Shown here: piece by piece, positions 3,204 to 5,326 of the stretch
Layout of the letters: each line of letters starts with the position of its first letter
Position numbering within the stretch: position 1 is the stretch's first letter
DNA from: Mycobacterium sp.
GTDB taxonomy: Bacteria; Actinomycetota; Actinomycetes; Mycobacteriales; Mycobacteriaceae
Length of the DNA stretch: 5,326 bases
Direction of reading: 5' to 3'
Assembly (NCBI GenBank): GCA_025965815.1
Contig: JAOPWF010000270.1
Location: forward strand, 1 to 5,326
Program-made: the position numbers and the translations under genes
Notes under the pieces: generated by a model
Database searches by the model: none
What the model saw: only the letters and a program-made list of their open reading frames with translations
What the model was told of the DNA's origin: nothing

Positions 3204-5326
3204 GGGCGGGGTTGTATGCGCGGGTGTCCACCGAGCGCCAAGCCGACCGCGGCACCATCGGCTCGCAGCTGGCGCTGCTGCGCGACCACATCGCCGCGGC
3301 CGGTGATGAGCTGGTCGGCGAGTACGTCGACGACGGGCATTCCGGGGCCCGACTGGACCGGCCCGGGCTGGACGCGTTGCGTGATGCCGCCGAGGCCGGG
3401 CTCATCGAACGGGTGTGGTGCCTGTCGCCCGACCGGCTCGCCCGCGCCTACGCCTACCAGGTGCTGGTGCTCGACGAGCTGGACCGCTTCGGCGTCGCGG
3501 TGGCGTTCACCGACTCCCCGGGGCTGGCCGCCGACGACCCGCAAGCCACCCTGCTCACCCAGGTCCAAGGCGTGATCGCCGAATACGAGAAAGCCAAGAT
3601 CGCCGAACGCTACCGGCGCGGCAAACTGTTCCGTGCCCGCGCCGGGGAGATCGTCACCTGGAAGGCGTCCTACGGGTATCGGCGCATTGCCCGCAGCGCC
3701 GCCACCGGCCAAGCACACCACGAGGTCTACGAACCCGAGGCCGCGGTGGTGCGGCGGATCTTCACCGATCGTGCCGCCGGCATCACCGTGCGCGAGATCT
3801 GTCGCCGGCTCAACGCCGACGCGGTACCGTCGCCGACCGGCAAGCCCACCTGGGGCCATTCCACGCTCTGCCGGCTGCTGCGCAACGAGGCCTACATCGG
3901 CCGGGTGTACTACAACCGCACCGAGTCGGTGCCCGACCGGCGCCCCACCCGCCGCAACCGGCAGGTCCCCCGCAACCGCGACGAATGGATTCCGATCGAC
4001 TGCCCCCGGATCATCTCCGACGAGCTGTTCCAGGCCGCCAGCCGCGTCGCCACCGACAACACCAAGTGGAGCCCGCGCCGCGCCGAACCCGGCCAGTGGC
4101 TGCTCAAAGGCCTTGTCAAATGCGGTGTTTGCGGGGTGGGCACCAACTGCCACAAGATGCGCGGCCGCAACGGCACCTGGCATCGCTACTACTACTGCCG
4201 CAACCACGACCCCCTGCGCGCCGGCGGCGAATCGCGCCGCTGCCCCGAACGCAACATCCGCGCCGACGCGCTCGACACGTTCGTGTTCGACCACATCCGC
4301 GCCGCGATCACCCACCCCGATGTGCTGCTGGCCGGCGAGCAAGCCGTCACCTTGACAACTCCGATCCCTGATGACGAACTCCTGTCCGCCGAACTGGCCC
4401 GGCTGGACCGCAAGATCTGCGCCGCCGACACCGAACGGCGCCGCCTCATCGACCTCTACCAGGGCGGGTTCATCGAGCTCCCCGAGATGCAGCGCCGCGC
4501 CACCGAAGTCTCCTCCCGCCGAAAAGAGCTGCAGCACAAGCGAACCAGCCTCGCCGACGAACGAACCGCGCTCGCTCGCGACAACCAGCTCCGCCGCCGC
4601 GTGCACGACTTCGCCGCCCGCATCCACGCCGTCATCGACACCCTCGACGACACCCAGAAACAGCAATTGCTGCGCCTGCTCATCGAAGACGTCCGGGTCA
4701 CCGGCTGGCACGTCCAGATCCGGCTCCGGATCGCCCTCGACCCGCCACCACCCCACCGGCCACACCCGACCGGCCCAACAGGCCCAACAGGCAAACCGTC
4801 ACCCCCGCGCCCAGTGTCAGTGTCTACTCAAGACGGTTTGCGTTCCGTTGGTGATGACCGAGGGCTGACGGTGTGTATACGTCGTGGTAGGCGTGTAGCA
4901 GCGCCGCAATATCCCGCCATTGATCGCCAGACCAGGACCCGCCATGCAGGAGTACAAGAGGCGACAGTCCCGGGGTCATCCGCTCAGCTTGGCAGGGAAA
5001 TCCCTTCGTACGGAGGGTTTTCGCGGAGTCTTGGCGAGCCGGGCGCAGCTCGGCCTGGGAGACCAACTGCGTTTCGAAAACAACGTTCCCACGATCCCTC
5101 GAGACGGAGATTCGAGACTCTCGTATGTCGTCTATTCCGAAACGGTTTCGCGCGGCCAACGGGGCACTGGCACCCAGTTTCATCAACCCATCGTTTTCGA
5201 GACCCGCGGAACCTCCGTGTGAGCGGCGGTGCTGTCGGCATCGGACGTGGCCGAAGATCGCGCCGACGGGCGTCTCCGTCTATTTCGAGACGGGGTTCAG
5301 CTTTATTCGGCCCTGGTCCATCCGGT
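3200..5326 (+). CDS. Large serine recombinase, no stop codon within the window
   Basis: A site-specific recombinase that would cut and rejoin DNA through a covalent phosphoserine, as serine integrases and TnpX-type transposases do. The N-terminal resolvase domain (about 3-145) begins GLYARVSTERQ, with nucleophile Ser10 and Arg8. LSPDRLAR (75-82) supplies the conserved arginines. A recombinase domain follows (about 155-285, YGYRRI to AYIGRVYYNR), then a zinc ribbon with Cys308, Cys311, Cys333 and Cys348, and a charged coiled coil at about 395-490. The family-like part ends near residue 515 and is followed by a Pro/Thr/Gly linker and STQDGLRSVG. The GTG start overlaps the previous TGA as GTGA. 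The frame has no stop before 5326. From residue 552 it leaves the element and reads antisense to a hydrolase fragment, giving an Arg/Ser/Pro-rich tail, so the true element-encoded protein is about 550 residues with its stop supplied by flanking DNA or lost. The catalytic part appears intact. Confidence 0.92.
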   Translation, partial: MRAGLYARVSTERQADRGTIGSQLALLRDHIAAAGDELVGEYVDDGHSGARLDRPGLDALRDAAEAGLIERVWCLSPDRLARAYAYQVLVLDELDRFGVAVAFTDSPGLAADDPQATLLTQVQGVIAEYEKAKIAERYRRGKLFRARAGEIVTWKASYGYRRIARSAATGQAHHEVYEPEAAVVRRIFTDRAAGITVREICRRLNADAVPSPTGKPTWGHSTLCRLLRNEAYIGRVYYNRTESVPDRRPTRRNRQVPRNRDEWIPIDCPRIISDELFQAASRVATDNTKWSPRRAEPGQWLLKGLVKCGVCGVGTNCHKMRGRNGTWHRYYYCRNHDPLRAGGESRRCPERNIRADALDTFVFDHIRAAITHPDVLLAGEQAVTLTTPIPDDELLSAELARLDRKICAADTERRRLIDLYQGGFIELPEMQRRATEVSSRRKELQHKRTSLADERTALARDNQLRRRVHDFAARIHAVIDTLDDTQKQQLLRLLIEDVRVTGWHVQIRLRIALDPPPPHRPHPTGPTGPTGKPSPPRPVSVSTQDGLRSVGDDRGLTVCIRRGRRVAAPQYPAIDRQTRTRHAGVQEATVPGSSAQLGREIPSYGGFSRSLGEPGAARPGRPTAFRKQRSHDPSRRRFETLVCRLFRNGFARPTGHWHPVSSTHRFRDPRNLRVSGGAVGIGRGRRSRRRASPSISRRGSALFGPGPSG
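4772..4789 (+). repeat. Tandem 9-bp repeat in the recombinase tail
   Basis: GGCCCAACA occurs twice head to tail, with a further partial GGC. It encodes the TGPTGPTG linker between the recombinase domains and its terminal STQDGLRSVG. The length of such a linker could vary easily by slippage. Confidence 0.6.
4791..4841. repeat. 51-bp dyad, candidate recombinase attachment site
   Basis: GCAAACCGTC (4791-4800) and GACGGTTTGC (4832-4841) are perfect 10-bp inverted arms separated by 31 bases. The centre is near 4816, inside CAGTGTCAGTGTC. The overall size resembles serine-integrase attachment sites, which are about 40-50 bp with imperfect dyad symmetry around a 2-bp core. The right arm overlaps the 17-bp inverted repeat. 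The long loop makes a transcription terminator unlikely. The attachment role is inference. Confidence 0.4.
4824..4979 (-). pseudogene. 5' fragment of an alpha/beta-hydrolase gene, interrupted
   Basis: From ATG 4979 the minus strand encodes PLVLLHGGSWSGDQW and then an AYHDVYTPSALGH segment. This is the typical N-terminus of an alpha/beta-hydrolase: a first strand, the HGG oxyanion loop, a helix, and the strand-loop before helix A. Family-like sequence covers 42 codons and ends at 4854, the base next to the right inverted repeat. The frame then reads nine foreign codons (HQRNANRLE) and stops at 4824. The nucleophile elbow (GxSxG), acid and histidine are all missing, so the product cannot be an active hydrolase. 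The rest of the gene is not on the other side of the element within this window. A larger frame starts at 5186, but its first 69 residues look random, so ATG 4979 is preferred. The substrate cannot be told. Confidence 0.65.
4837..4853 (-). repeat. Right 17-bp inverted repeat
   Basis: TTTGCGTTCCGTTGGTG, the exact reverse complement of 2156-2172. On the plus strand it encodes the LRSVG end of the recombinase. Immediately outside it the minus strand is coding-like hydrolase sequence, so it marks the right edge of the element. Confidence 0.85.
4980..5326. other. Upstream region of the hydrolase fragment, repeat-rich, no gene seen
   Basis: About 350 bases in which no frame on either strand looks like a conserved protein. 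Frames open here, including the recombinase read-through, are rich in Arg, Ser and Pro. It contains several copies of a TTCGAGAC-type word and short palindromes, and would include the promoter of the minus-strand hydrolase gene. I could not place a confident promoter. Confidence 0.5.
5072..5291. promoter_or_regulatory. Cluster of TTCGAGAC/CGAAAC repeats and palindromes
   Basis: TTCGAGAC occurs at 5111-5118, 5196-5203 and 5284-5291, with CTCGAGAC at 5098-5105. Palindromes are TTTCGAAA (5072-5079), CGAGACTCTCG (5113-5123) and CGAAACGGTTTCG (5138-5150). A shared core of CGA-R-AC in both orientations suggests several sites for one dimeric regulator upstream of the hydrolase start. The regulator is unknown and the functional reading is inference. 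Confidence 0.4.

Larger units (their letters stand above)
2156..4853 (+). mobile_element. Putative three-gene serine-recombinase element
   Basis: The segment holds a non-coding leader, a small helix-turn-helix protein, a small unknown protein and a large serine recombinase in one operon, and is bounded by a perfect 17-bp inverted repeat. Both outer sides are broken genes (istB on the left, a hydrolase on the right), which fits mobile DNA. The boundaries are inferred from the repeats and from where the neighbouring genes lose family similarity. A 9-bp direct repeat (TGATGACCG at 2291-2299 and 4852-4860) offers an alternative left boundary. Established serine-recombinase transposons usually lack long terminal inverted repeats, so the repeat may instead be a recombination or rearrangement scar. 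Confidence 0.6.

Noticed and set aside
3415..4371. Plus-strand frames of 318 and 240 residues inside the recombinase
   Set aside because: Both are Pro/Arg/Ala-rich out-of-frame shadows of the recombinase coding sequence.
3125..4765. Long 546-residue minus-strand open frame
   Set aside because: It is the antisense shadow of the serine recombinase. It is rich in Gly, Val, Ala and Asp, as expected from GC-biased third positions, and has no recognisable domain. The plus strand has complete resolvase, zinc-ribbon and coiled-coil motifs.
4791..4841. Rho-independent terminator after the recombinase
   Set aside because: The stem is only 10 bp with a 31-base loop, no run of T follows, and it lies inside the open frame.
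4371..4868. Plus-strand 165-residue frame at the recombinase 3' end
   Set aside because: It is out of frame with the coiled-coil part of the recombinase and rich in Ser, Pro and Thr, with no recognisable domain.
4984..5241. Minus-strand 85-residue frame upstream of the hydrolase fragment
   Set aside because: Arg-rich, with no ribosome site and no family resemblance. It overlaps another equally random minus-strand frame.

Overview
The window is high-GC DNA (strong G/C bias at third codon positions, GTG starts, GTGA/ATGA start-stop overlaps). This points to an actinobacterium. The style of the IS21 pair and of the recombinase is reminiscent of mycobacteria and relatives, but no host marker gene is present, so the genus is inference. 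I see no rRNA, tRNA or CRISPR. Nearly all of the window is mobile-element DNA in nested or abutting pieces, followed by a chromosomal-looking flank.

Region 1 (1-2155) is most of an IS21-family insertion sequence. It has a full-length DDE transposase (istA, 37-1398) and its AAA+ helper ATPase (istB, from 1395), coupled by an ATGA overlap. The last part of istB and the IS right end are missing. The reading frame passes after Val-Val-Ile-Asn into foreign sequence and stops eight codons later.

Region 2 (about 2156-4853) looks like a separate compact element of about 2.7 kb. It has a roughly 270-base leader with a 12-bp palindrome, then three genes read rightward and chained by 4-base GTGA overlaps. 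These are a 142-aa helix-turn-helix protein resembling the N-terminal DNA-binding part of a transposase, a 108-aa protein of unknown function, and a large serine recombinase with resolvase, recombinase, zinc-ribbon and coiled-coil regions. The region is bounded by a perfect 17-bp inverted repeat (2156-2172 and 4837-4853), which is unusual for serine-recombinase elements. A 51-bp dyad (4791-4841) lies beside the right repeat, inside the end of the recombinase gene. The recombinase frame has no stop in the window and continues for about 157 codons beyond the right repeat.

Region 3 (4854-5326) is flanking DNA. On the minus strand it carries the first 42 codons of an alpha/beta-hydrolase gene (4979 down to 4854), cut off exactly at the right repeat. 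Its remainder is not in the window. Upstream of that start lie about 350 bases without a convincing gene, containing a cluster of TTCGAGAC / CGAAAC-type repeats and short palindromes that could be regulator binding sites.

Together the window records at least two mobile-element events, an IS21 element and a serine-recombinase element, joined so that a truncated istB is on one side and a truncated hydrolase gene on the other. The two flanks are not halves of one gene, so a simple insertion does not explain it. A deletion, inversion or recombination between copies is needed. The most interesting parts are the three-gene serine-recombinase module, its ends, and the apparent relationship between its two small proteins.
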